Assembly: GCA_018292915.2 (NCBI GenBank)
Contig: JACVVK020000018.1
Coordinates: 461,501 to 525,500, forward strand
DNA: 64,000 nucleotides
From: Batillaria attramentaria
Taxonomy: Eukaryota; Mollusca; Gastropoda; Batillariidae
Direction: 5' to 3'
In this document: positions 29,635 to 40,859 of the stretch, one piece after another
Layout: the number at the start of each line of letters is the position of its first letter
Numbering within the stretch: the first letter of the stretch is position 1
The notes under the pieces: generated by a model
Databases searched by the model: none
Seen by the model: the letters and a program-made list of their open reading frames with translations, nothing else
Told to the model about the DNA's origin: nothing
Translations under genes and position numbers: made by a program

Positions 29635-32600
29635 TAAAATTGGTATGTATTCTTTCATATTATACAATATGAAACATACAAAACTAAAATACTAGCGTAT
29701 ATAATACATGTCCGCCTGGTCAGTTTACTTTTATGTTTTCATTGAAAACAAAATTACCATCACCAAGAATCTAGAGCCAAAAAAAACCTGTCACGCAGCT
29801 TTTGCCATCACAGACATGTCTCAACTGGTACCTTCTCTGGTTCGCAGGGGGCTGCAGTGGTTTTGGGACTGCAGCTGTCGAGACAAAACCACCTGCAACA
29901 GTATTTGGAGTTGCTCAAGAACCGGGAGAAGCAGCAGCAATGGAGGTGGCTTGTGTTGCGGGTGGCTTTTGCCATGCCACCAGACTTTGGTGTCTCTTCA
30001 GCCCGGTCCATTTTGCAGAAGACAGACACGGATGTGTCATCATCAAAAGACAAGAAAAAGAAAAAGGCAGCAAGAAGGGAAGAGGCAAAACCAGCTGAGT
30101 TTGAGGTAAGAGTCATTCATATTCAACTCAAAGCTCTTTTCGCTGTCTAGTAATATATTGGGGTGAAATTCCGGCCCGTTCACTCACTCTCATTTCTAAA
30201 TTCCTGGCAAAGTGTCTGGTAGTTAACACTCTTCAAGCCAAGCAGTACATTCTTTGTGAAGGAGCTGAGAGGTATACAGGAGAGTGCCAAGCAAGTTTCA
30301 AAATTACGATGGTGGAAAGTATTCTTGAAATTAATTTCATTTGATTGCTAGAGCAAGATACAGATATTAGGAACATGAACAATAAGCCGCAGGAAAAAAT
30401 AAAACAACCCTACTCAGGTCCCTGCCTTTGTTTTCTTTTACACTCCCGGCATGCTGAGCAGAGGTGTTGTCTTCTAATTTTCAGGATGAAAAATCTCTTG
30501 AAGATGTGATGCAAGACTTCCAGGCATCATGTCGCCAGTATACAGCCATCGGGAGCTCAGTGTCGGGCATTTACGCGGCTGAAGAGGGTCACTTGACCGA
30601 TGCCGTCAAGCACTTACAACTGTCCTCTCAGCTGGGCCATGCTCCATCTTACTTCAACCTGGCACTGTGTTACCAGATGGGTTATGGTGTGGAGAAAGAT
30701 CTGAACCAGGTACATATTTTATGTTGGTGGTTTTGTATTAATGTATGTATTAATACAATATAGTGTCGCTTAACTGAGCTGCAGAATCTGAATAAACATA
30801 ACATAATATTGTTCCGAAGGTGAAATTTGCCTTGTGTTGTGGCTTCTCTATACATGTGATTTGTTGTATACCTAGGCTTCCTTATTATGACTTTTTGGTG
30901 TGTTGGTGCAGCTGTTACCCTTCAGAATTGTTTCCAAGCTGTCTCATTCCTGTAAGCGTGTTTTTTTTTTTGCTTGTTTATTTGTTGATTTCTTTTTCTT
31001 TTTTTTTACTCAAGTACATGTTAATAAATTGATGTTTCCAGGCAGCAACGTATTACCGTGGTTTTTTTTGTTGTTGCTTGTTTAATTGTTGATTTTTTTT
31101 TAATTTTTTTTTTTACTCGAGTACATGTCAATAAATTGATGTGTTCCAGGCAGCAACGTATTACCGCATGGCAGCTGACGTTGGTCACGCTCAGGCTGTG
31201 TTCAACCTGGCTCTGATGACCATGAATGGTGAAGGTGGCATCACTAAAGACAAGGAGAGAGCTATGGAATTGTTGAACACTGCTGCCATGCAAGGTCTTG
31301 CACAGGTAAGAATGTGACATTACCGGCCCCCGTAGTGTAGTGGTTAGCACTTCGGATCATGGACCGGGAGACCCGGGTTCGAATCCCAGCCGAGGCAAGC
31401 GGGATTTTTCATACCTAGGTCGGCTCCTACCCAGAGCGGGTGTGCTATGGGCCCAATGGGGAGGCTGTTGCCACACAGCCGAGATTCACCCACTTCACGG
31501 GTGCGACTTTGGGGGTGCTTCCCTTTGTATGACACGTCTTATGATGTGGATGATTACACGGCCGGCACCGCAGGTGCCGTAGCTCCCGGGCCTGGTTAAT
31601 GCCGGGATATTTATGACAGGAAGCGGGGAATGCGGCTCTGTCCCGCAGTCCCAAACCACACGGACCTCCATAGCATCATCTTACTATCATCATCATCTCC
31701 ATCATCATGCATAATAAAAATTGTACCAGCTTCCGAGTCCTCCGTGGGTTCCACCCATGACCTGGAGGAACACCACTGGAGCTGGCAAAGAATTGGGGCA
31801 GCAAAAAAAAAAAAAAAAAAAAAAGTGACATTTTTAGTGAAAAAATTATCCCTGTAAAAAAAACAAATATGGCAGCCATGTGGTCAGTTTTTTTTTTTTG
31901 TTGTTGTTTGTTTTTTCTCTCTCTACCCTTGTTCAATTGTTGGTTTTATTATTTGCATTTATTATAAATCAGTTTACCTGTATGTAATACTGAGGGTTTG
32001 AATGTGTGACAGGCCCAGACGTACCTAGGTGTGTACTACACAGAAGTTGAAGACGATCAGCAAGATTTTGAACAAGCAGCATCTTTCTTCCAGGCTGCCG
32101 CAGACCAAGATGTAAGTTTCACGTTTGTTTGTAATTACACATATCATTCCCATGTACGGTGATGTCAGTGACCTTAATTTTGAACACATCTCTACCTTCA
32201 ACCCAAAAGCATTATTACTTGGAACAGGCTAATGCACCAATATTGAGTAATGGTCCCCCCTGCCCCCCCCCCCCCCCCCCATCAACCCCCCCCCCCCAAC
32301 TCGCACACAAAGGGGGCAAAAAGTGACCATAATACTTAAATTTATGGTCAGTAAATCATAAACAAAACTTTAATGGGCTGTATTTCTGGGTTATAATTTA
32401 TTTAGTTCGTAGGTGGTTTAATATCATACTTTGTGCTTATTCAGGGTTTGTTTTTTTTGTTTTCCTAGGCATAGATTGTGAAGTTCAGCAACAGAAGTAC
32501 TACATTTTTAGTGAAGTCTAATTTTATACCTTTCTTTGTCTTCAGGATGCTGAGGGCCAGTACTTACTGGGTATATGCTACGAGAATGGATGGGGTGTAG

Positions 32601-34289
32601 AGAGCAGTGATGAGGAAGCCGCAAAACTCTACGCCGCTGCTGCCGAGAGTGGCCATGATGGGGCGCTCTACAATCTGGCGGCCTTCCACGAGCATGGGCT
32701 GGGTGGTAAGTGTGATCATTTCCAAGTGGCGAGATTTTCTATTAGAAACTGATCATGATGGCTTTGGTCACCCGCTACCTGGGGGAGATGGTTTCCCATA
32801 GCACCTTATTTCCATGATCATTTTCACATCACATGACCTTTTTTTTTTTCTTCTTTTTAATAACCAGCTCATTGTTTCCACAGAAAGTGCACAGTCTGGT
32901 GGCTGATATCATATGTACTACAATTTCATGGTCAGTCTGGGAAAATTTCTGTACAGAGTGCCACCCTGAGACACATTTGGAGTTGATACAAAGGTCTTTG
33001 ATAGATCTATATACAGTCAAACCTGTGTAAGGCGGTCACCCAAGGGACTGGGTCAAACTGACCACCTTAGACAGGGTGACCGGGTTATCCAGGGTGTCAT
33101 GTCAACAGCTAGTGTGTCAGGGGATCCTCTGGGGTGACCAGGTTAGACAGTGGTTTGGCTTATACAGGTGACCGCCTTGGCAGGTTCGACTGTAAATGAT
33201 ACGCCACCTGAATGTTTGATCAGGCAATAGAGTTGTAGCAAGGTTTACCTCATCTAAAGTAAACTATGTGACTACGTGTAGTTTGCCATCTGTTCAACCT
33301 CAATAGGAACTGAAAGTACATGTACATTTATTGGGTTTTGCAGGTTTGAAGCAAGACAAAAAGCTGGCTATGGACTTGTATCAACAGTCAGCAAAGTCTG
33401 GGAATCAGAGCGCAGAGTTTCGACTTCAGGAGACAGACGCTCACAAAGCTGTCAGTGAGTGGCATGGTGAGATTCTCTTACGCGTCTCTGCGCTTTGCTG
33501 TGGTTATGCATGGGTACATTGCCTGCCAGGAATTCCGTTCATATCTTGAAGTGTACCATAAAAAAAATATGGGACAAGTTTTAGTTTGTCAGCATTTTCT
33601 GAACAAGGAAAGGAAGGACTTTTACAATTGTTGTTTCAGTTGTGGTCAGGATTTCCCAGTGACTACATTTTGATAAAAATAGTCAATCATCATATTGCAT
33701 CAATTTTTGAAGAACTTTCACAATTGTTGTTTCAGTTGTGGCCAGGATTTTTTTGCAGGTCATTGGTGGCCATGAATTAATTCAAAATGTGGCAATGAGA
33801 ATATTCTCTAGTTGGTTGTTTGAGAAAATACCTTTGATATCTCAATCTTGCTTTCCAGCACAGATTCCTGTTATTGTGTTAAAATAGCCCTGAGCTTACT
33901 TGTATAACGTCACAGAAGCTAAACAAGCACATTTATTTTCAGAACTGAACAGCACGGAAGAATTTTGTCAGCCAGTCCCACCGGCTCTACGTCGCAGCCC
34001 ACACTCATCCTCTCCCAGTCTGACAGACTGCGTGAGAGACAGCCTGGCCAAACTGTGGATAGGAGACTTTTCTCGGTGGTCGTCTGTTCAGAACATTCCT
34101 GATTCCACAAGTTCAGAAAGCAGACCCATGTTCAGTGTTGGCGGCAGTGACAGTGCAATGAACCTGGCTGACATTCAAGATGGACACATGGTTGGGCTGT
34201 CCCGGCTGAATATACCGGACAGGTGTAGCGTTTCGGGTCTGCAACGTACATCCACCATGCCAGATCTTTGCTTCGTGCCTTGCCCTTGA
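27681..34289 (+). CDS. DELE1: DELE1, mitochondrial stress relay protein with Sel1-like repeats
   Basis: Known role in mammals: DELE1 is imported into mitochondria; under stress OMA1 cleaves it, and the C-terminal repeat fragment activates HRI to start the integrated stress response. Exons: 27681-27711, 28647-28797, 29248-29392, 29848-30105, 30485-30709, 31150-31305, 32013-32111, 32546-32705, 33344-33466, 33943-34289. They total 1695 nt (564 aa plus stop; human 515 aa) with all phases consistent. The start MWRIWNSIPR parallels the human MWR start. Residues 1-60 are Arg-rich and almost free of acidic residues, as in a matrix-targeting presequence. A hydrophobic segment at about 102-120 (AVTWGAAVVLGLQL) matches the human membrane-like stretch. 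Sel1/TPR-like repeats span about 208-440 (GHAPSYFNLALCYQMGYGV, GQYLLGICYENGWGV, SGHDGALYNLAAFHEHGLGG). The tail has LAKLWIGDF and STMPDL, as in family C-termini. A Lys-rich linker (KDKKKKKAARRE) lies near residues 178-189. Confidence 0.92.
30965..31166 (+). repeat. Tandem duplication of a splice acceptor in DELE1
   Basis: A unit of roughly 100 bp (T-rich tract, ACTC.AGTACATGT.AATAAATT, GATGT..TTCCAG, then GCAGCAACGTATTACCG) occurs twice. The second copy is the real exon 6 acceptor (exon from 31150); the first has acceptor AG near 31041. Confidence 0.85.
31322..31824 (+). mobile_element. tRNA-derived SINE, family 2, in DELE1 intron 6
   Basis: Same family as 20426-20966 in opposite orientation, with GTAGTGTAGTGGTTAGCAC and GGGTTCGAATCCC in the head and an A-rich tail. 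It is flanked by GTGACATT on both sides (31314-31321 and 31825-31832). Confidence 0.8.
33014..33192. mobile_element. Pogo/Tigger-like MITE in DELE1 intron 8
   Basis: The 179-bp element has ends CAGTCAAACCTGTGTAAGGC and CCTTGGCAGGTTCGACTG and TA duplications. A GGCGGTCACC motif lies near both ends in inverted orientation. Confidence 0.75.
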
Positions 34290-35931
34290 GTGTAGCCAGC
34301 TTCGACTTTTCAGTGCCAGTCTGTGAAATCCAAGTGAACATGTTTTCCACCAGAGACGCTGGTTTCCCAGAAAGTTCCTACACCTGAATATGCTCGAGAC
34401 TATTGGTGCTTCCACGTACAGCATTGGCAGTGATGCAACTGGTGTACACAACAGGAGCTGTTGCCTGAAGGGAAATGGGCGCTGTAAGCAGTCTCCAGGC
34501 AAAGCTGAATAAAATGGCGTTAGTCCCTCCTCGGTGCATTACGCTTTGGAGTGGCAGAAGAAAGTTTGTCCACAAAGTGAAGACTACCAAGCTTTCAGTG
34601 TACAAGCGACCACTAGTGCTGTTTGACATGGAGTGTCAGCTGTTGTAGTTATGGGACCATGGGCAGTGTGTGGTGTTTGCTGTCAGATCTGTGTGTGTCA
34701 AGTGTGTTTTGTGTCAGCAGTGTTGTGATGCTGTAGTTTGCTTTTAGTGTTTTCTTCAGACTGTAGACTTCGGTGGTGTTGAAAATTGCATGCAGTATGC
34801 GAATGTGCATACATATGAATGTTTCCATCAACTTGGTGCGGGAGCCAAGAACAATACACTGTTTTTAGTCTCGAGTTGAACATTTTGTTTCAACACAGAA
34901 GGGTCTTTTCCCACTGTAGCGACCAAATTCGGTAAAGGGTAAGAGCTGGTGGGCTGATCTTGTTTTAGGTCTGTGAGAATTTCATTCAGACTACACTTGC
35001 TGATGTTCATATCATCTTTTGAGCTGTTTATCACACATGTATTCCGACTTAGTATGATCAGCCTGTGTTATAGGAAAGGCTGTAAAGCATGACTAAATAG
35101 TGCAAAGACTTTTTAAAGACTTTTCAAAGACCAAAAACAAAAATTCAAAGACCCTGCTCTCGCAATCCTAATAATGAATACTCATATATAATAAGAGTCG
35201 ACTCGCGAGCGGAGCGAAAGGAAAGGCACAGTGACACGGCCAGAGACGTGCAGTCAGTGAGCTGGCCCTGAAAATACGGTCATGGGGGGAAAACAATATC
35301 ATTTCGCGATTTTTTAAAGACTTTCGAAGACATTTTTTCAAACATTAAAATTTAAAGACTTTCAAAGACTTGAAAAAGGGTCTCCAAAATTCCAAGACTT
35401 TCAAAGACATTCAATGCCTGTACAAACCCCGATTCAGTTTTGCTACAGTTTTATCTTCTGACTTAGTTATTTGCTTGATCTCCAGATGCATTAAGATACG
35501 GCAGTGCCCTGTGTTTGTCAAACAAACTCCATCAAACTTCTTGTTAAAAAAATTTGTGATTTGTTGATGTGTTGAACTTTGGAGAAAGTTGCTTTGTATT
35601 AAAATTTTTGGAAAAAAAACTTTGATTTTTGAAATATTTTATTTGAAAGACAAGGAAAAATGTCACCTTTCCTGTTGCAGAAGAACCAGGAACAAGAGGA
35701 AAACTTGCTATCACTAGTATCAGTTGGTGGAAATTTAGACAATCAGTTAAATGAGTGTTCCCGCAAAAACAAAGACCAGTTTTTGTAGCTAGGCAATGAC
35801 TAACCTGGTGTATCTTCCCTAGAACTATTTCCTTTCCTTTTTGTCCCAGAGTTTTGTCCACATTCACACACTAACAAGACAGTCAACATATTTTAATGGG
35901 ACTGGCTTTTCTTTCCATCAATGTCACAGTT
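34290..35931. other. DELE1 3' UTR and convergent intergenic stretch
   Basis: Holds the AATAAA at 34508. A block at 35100-35420 has many AAAGACTTT-type short repeats near both its ends, perhaps a decayed transposon. No coding frame is supported. Confidence 0.4.
34508..34513 (+). other. Candidate DELE1 polyadenylation signal AATAAA
   Basis: This AATAAA lies about 220 bp after the DELE1 stop codon. No other strong candidate was noticed nearer the stop. Confidence 0.45.
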
Positions 35932-36030
35932 TTAACTCTTTGACGACGGAGCGCAATTTTTGACACACGATTTCCTATAGGAAATCGTGTGTCAGAAATT
36001 GCGCTCCATGTGGCGTCGTCAAAGAGTTAA
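35932..36030. mobile_element. 99-bp palindromic element ending in TTAA, second copy
   Basis: Diverged copy of 23383-23474 with the same ends and core GATTTCCTATAGGAAATC. A few bases are inserted in the right arm. It lies between the convergent DELE1 and RFC3 genes. Confidence 0.7.
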
Positions 36031-36256
36031 TCATCTTTACATTCATCTATTGTTTCATACATAATATTATGCATTCCTATGATTTGACTACAGCACTTCA
36101 ATTCGTACTAGAAACTTGTATGCCCCTGTAATGCAAAGGGTAGTCACACAGTGAAGGTCACATCTGAAGACTTTCAACTCAAGAAATGCTGCAGCCAATC
36201 ACAGAAAGTGCAACTGGCTTTCCTTAACATGCAGTCCAACTCCATCCAACTCTTCC

Positions 36257-39200
36257 TCAGAACAGATCAGCGATGCCCTCCTCCAGGAAACGTTTATAAA
36301 TTGCCATGAAGCGAGCAACAAAGGCCTCAAGGTGGTAGATGGCCTTCTGCCCGTTCTGCAGTCGATGCTCAAAGTGAGCTGCGCTCTGCACAACCTCCGT
36401 CTTCAGCTCGCCGTCACAGTTACTCAGCAGCTCCTGCAGCAAACCCTAGTGGACAGATGATTGGAACACATGGTTAGCACATTTCATACCACACACAGTG
36501 ATTTCCTCCTTTTTTTCAATTCACTTCCCACCACATCCTATATTAGTTTTGCTTGTATGGTAGTGTGAGACGTCATTCTATGCTGATGCGTATTGAGCTT
36601 CCAGTCGCGAACACACTTACCTTTATAATGACATCAGCAGGGATACAGTGACTCAGAAGTTCATAAAGCCTGCCTCGTACTTCCAGTAATCTGAAATCAA
36701 AAGGCATTTTTCATGAAAAAACACACACACACACACACAAAACGCACTTGAAAAGGATGCAAAGAGAGGGGGGGGGTCCCCCACAAAAATCCAAAACCTC
36801 ACCAGTCCTAATTATATTTGCATCGTTGTTTTAAACCATGTGAAATGGCTCACGCCAGAAACTTATTCTGTGCATGAAATTCTGGAATGAATTTTTGGCC
36901 CTGCACTCGGTTTGACGGAGCTTGAGTAAGTTGTGAGTGTGTCTCATGAAACTTTCACCTGCGTGGTGACTGTTCCTGTACAATCATGGTGGCTGTATCG
37001 CGAAGGAACACCTCCCAGTCTGGTTCTGAAACTTCCTGGTCAGCACTGAATGGATACCTGCACAGAGGAATGTGATATAATAATATACATGCACATGTAC
37101 CACTTACCAGCCTGATTATGAACATTTGGGCAGACATGACAGCTACTGTATAACTGTATCCATTGTTTGGTGATGCACTGCTGTCAATGATTGGCAGACA
37201 GTGATAACCACTGTACTTGACGCCAGAACAGATGCAACTTTTCAATCTTATATGGCTCTGAGCACTACAATTATGTTTTTTATCTTCCTAATCTTACGAA
37301 AGTAACTCATACCGACAGCAAATTTTTGGTTTCATCTGTGTGTGTGTGTGTTGTACGTTATATACGTTTATGTTTTTTGTATGTTATGTGTAGTTTACAT
37401 ATATGGCCCCTGAGCTCTTGTGAGATGGGGCGCCACAAATACCCTTTATTATTATTATTATTATCTCAGAGCAGGGAAAATCCTGACTGGCCATATAACC
37501 CTGCTCATACACATGTGTACGCGCACGTTCACGCAGATGATGTAAACAGCCTTCTTACTGCTGAACTCTGCAGGCTTCACACATAAGGATGGCACGTCGA
37601 AGGTTGCCATGACTCTTCTCAGCTATACGTTTGGCGAGCTCTCCTGGCAGATTCAGGCCTTCCTTCTTGCAGATGCTGTGCAGGACCTGGGTTATCTACA
37701 AGCACAGAAGACACAAGACAACATGTACAAAACCTCAGTTTCACTTTGACCGTTAATACCTTTCCTGACATGCTATATACAGAGCTGATTCTAGGATTTT
37801 GAAGAAGTGGGGGCAGGCCCCCCTTCCTTAAAAAAAAGGGGGGATTAGGCCCCCCTCTGACCAAAACAGTGGGGGCGTCTGCATCATTCGCCTTCGGTGA
37901 ACGAATTCGTTTTTTTGTGCTTGATGCACACAGAGCACAACATAGCACCTGACTCGCTTGTTTCCAGCCATGGCCATTTCTTCCGCCATTGTTCTTGAAA
38001 CTTGTGTTCCTTTGGCTTAGTACTAGCAGGCACAGACGTCTCTGGCACATTTTCAGTCTCTTTCCTTTTCTTCACAGTCCCTCCACTAAATTCGAAGTCG
38101 AAAAGCGTGCGCTTTTTCGAAGCCATTCTGTTTTTTAACCAGTTCCAACCGGTTAGGTTCATCGATGCCACACTCAGAAGAAAGGTGATTGGTCAAAAAG
38201 AATAGCATCGGCCAATGAAAATTTGAGACACATCGCATATATACAAGAGAGCAACTTCCGTTTAACTCCCGTTTCCGCTACGCCCTAGCAGACGACAGAA
38301 ACGTCACAGTAAAGCCCGCTTCGATCAAGACATGTAGCGGGATATTTCCAAACTCCGCGCGATCGCGAACGCGCTCATCAAATTTCTTTGTGGGCCAAAA
38401 ACTTTTTGTGTGCATCCCGCGCCCTAGAATCAGCTCTGTATATCCCAGAAAGAAAAAAAAGCCCTTCTGCAAAGTGAATGTGGAGGGTTACATTTGCTTT
38501 AAAAAAAAGGAAAAAAAAGAGCAAAAACCACAGAAGGTAAAATTTGCTATTTTAAAAAAAGAAGAAAACAAAAGGCATTAGGCAGCATGAAGTATCACAG
38601 ACACAACTGGATTTTAACAGCTAAACAATCCATCAAAACAGATAACAAATGATTTCTGACATGTGTCTACCTCATCCTGTGAAGGAGCAGCAACTCGGAC
38701 ACCAAGACATCGACTGCGGATGGCTGGGATGACTTTGCTAGTGGAGTTACACACAAGAATCAAGCGACAAGTTGCCATGTACTTCTCCATGGTTCGACGC
38801 AATGCATGCTGGGCATCACGGGACAGTCTGTCCACCTCTGTCAACACCACAACTGAAATAAAAAACAAAAAGTCAGTCTGTGGCTGATTGCTCTGTTGAT
38901 CAACAGACAGTATCATTACTGAAGAAAGACCAGCAACATCACCGGTTCAGTCAGCTTCGACTCTGAGAGAATTTGTCAAAAACTAGGGAAAATACACAAT
39001 AACCTTTTAGAGGGTGTGTGCATCTTGTTTAAACTGGAACGTCCTCAAGATTGTGAGCAGATTTTTTACTATTCACCAGTTATGAAAGTCATTTTCAAAA
39101 GAAGTTTGCTTAGTAAACTCAAAATCAAACCAAAATTCTGTTAAAAACAACAAAAATACCTTTGAAGTCCTTTTGAGAACTTGAGTCCAGTTGGTTCACC

Positions 39201-39541
39201 TGTGCAACATTCTTGATCATCTCCTGTATCACCACACGGTCATAGATTCCAACATCACTGCAATTGTCAACAAAATACCAGTCAGATGGCTGTGCAGATA
39301 ACAGCTCGGAGTCCTGAATATGAGTTGACTATTCTATACTCACAGAATAACCTGGGCTACTTACAATAATAAAAGCATGATACCAAACTTATCTTTCTAT
39401 GGGGTGTCACTGGCATGGGCCAAAATACCAACCAGACAAAAACCCTGTTGACTCAAGCATGATGCAAAAGGAGTAAAACTCGAAGGAGTCAGTACTTAAC
39501 TAAGGCTTTTGTCAGTAGAAAAGTAGTTGAAAACTGGGCAA

Positions 39542-39623
<82 letters not shown>

Positions 39624-40551
39624 GGCTGTTGCATCAGGGTGTGGAGAAGGCAAACCGTTTGTGTAGACTAGTGAAATGGCTGAAATCAGGTGAGGTTTTG
39701 CCTGTATTACCTAGGGTTGACTTCTATGTGGTAGTTGCTGGAAATTGACACAACTTCAAGCTTCTTGTTGGAAGGTGTCGTGAAGTTATTGTGTTCTATT
39801 CGCAGCTTCTCCACACCGGATCCATACAGCTCGCGCAGCACGCACATCACTCGTGTCTTCTTCCCTGCACCAGACGGGCCATGGACCAGCAAGTGAGGGA
39901 AATCTCCACCTTGAACCTGAAAGATACATGACATGATTTATTTCAAGAATAGTCCGAATGAAATGAGGGACTGGTACCCGGAACTCCCTCTTTCCAAATT
40001 CCTCACACCAGTGGAACCGAATAAAAGAACCATTTGTAATATCAAGACTGTGAAACGCGGAACCCCCTTGAACGGCACCAGACCATAAACACTCTGTGAT
40101 TCAATGCCACAAGCAAGCAGAGTGAACTACAAGAACTCGTTATTTTTTACGTTCGTACTGTGTCGGAGTGGAACAGCTTTTCTTCTGAGACCCTCGGCGC
40201 AGGGGTGGGTGGGTGTTTGGGGGTTTAACGTCCTTTTCCTCCCACATCAAAGACGGGGCAACGATGAAAAACTTTAAAGCCAGCACAAATATTTGTCCCC
40301 AGCCGGAATACGAACTCACGATCCGAGCATTCCCTCGGCGCAGAGTATGATACCAGCAAATAAATTTTACTGGGAACATGATCATAAAATTTTGTCTTGG
40401 ACTTGGAGGGAACTAAGGACGGTACTAGTACTAAGGATGTATGTGAATTTCGGCAAAAACTTACCAATTTTCTCAAGTGACTTGCTTGTTCCTTGTGATA
40501 ATCCAGCTTAGCTAAGCTGGTAGGCCGGTATTTGTCAACCCACAAACTCAT
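36257..40551 (-). CDS. RFC3: Replication factor C subunit 3 (clamp loader)
   Basis: RFC3 is an AAA+ subunit of the clamp loaders that place PCNA (and 9-1-1) on DNA in the nucleus. Minus-strand exons: 40551-40465, 39916-39711, 39257-39160, 38852-38671, 37695-37559, 37057-36959, 36690-36621, 36445-36257. They total 1068 nt, giving 355 aa against 356 in human, with every phase matching. Start [10 protein letters not shown] is the family N-terminus. Walker [11 protein letters not shown] is at 41-50, Walker B-like LTEVD at 134-138, the sensor-type NSTSKVIP at 166-173 and the SRC Arg-finger motif RSRC at 176-179. EACRVQQYPF and [19 protein letters not shown] mark the collar domain. Introns carry a truncated SINE (intron 1), an 81-nt G run on the plus strand (intron 2) and a zinc-finger transposon remnant (intron 4). 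The gene is head-to-head with the IgSF gene. Confidence 0.97.
37780..38438 (-). mobile_element. Decayed zinc-finger transposon fragment in RFC3 intron 4
   Basis: Perfect 16-bp terminal inverted repeats CAGAGCTGATTCTAGG bound 659 bp. The flanks are TATATA and TATATC, a possible imperfect 6-bp duplication. On the minus strand 38171-37884 encodes 95 aa with [14 protein letters not shown], then [13 protein letters not shown] and [19 protein letters not shown], a TTF/BED-like zinc-finger start as in hAT-derived proteins. The frame stops right after, so the catalytic part is gone. Confidence 0.7.
39542..39622 (+). repeat. Poly(G) run of 81 nt
   Basis: Eighty-one consecutive G on the plus strand in RFC3 intron 2, hence poly(C) in the RFC3 transcript. 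It may be a real homopolymer or a length-uncertain assembly product. Confidence 0.9.
40203..40331 (-). mobile_element. tRNA-derived SINE, family 1, 5'-truncated, in RFC3 intron 1
   Basis: The body and part of the B-box side are present, but the A-box half of the tRNA head is missing. It is flanked by CCCTCGGCGCAG (40191-40202 and 40332-40343). Truncation at the 5' end with an intact duplication fits LINE-driven retroposition. Confidence 0.8.
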
Positions 40552-40859
40552 TTTTATCGGTACACGGCGTCAAAATTTGTTCTGTGTTCCTTCTCCCAAT
40601 TACGCGCGGAGATGCAAACAGTGACAAGGGATTTCACTCTTCGGGAAACTGCAAGCAAGGGAAGGAATGTGGTGGGCGTCCACGATGGCTTAGGGTGCGA
40701 AAATTTCACCTGTCAGGTGTGCCGGCGCATGCGCAATTAACAACCCCGGAAGTGTCCGCTAGAAAGTGTGTCACTTGAAAGCCTTGGAAGCTTGAAATTC
40801 TCGCTTTCAGATGGGAATTTCTTGACTCTAGGGGTCGATCAGCGGACGAAGGATACACA
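40552..40859. promoter_or_regulatory. RFC3/IgSF bidirectional promoter
   Basis: Only 308 bp separate the divergent start codons. The stretch has an inverted E-box pair CACCTGTCAGGTG (40707-40719), a perfect NRF1-like palindrome GCGCATGCGC (40725-40734) and an ETS/GABP-like CCGGAAGTG (40746-40754). These are typical of TATA-less housekeeping promoters; no TATA box is apparent. Confidence 0.55.

Noticed and set aside
31322..31395. tRNA-like sequence with A and B boxes
   Set aside because: Head of SINE family 2, followed by body and A-rich tail, with a second copy at 20426-20966.
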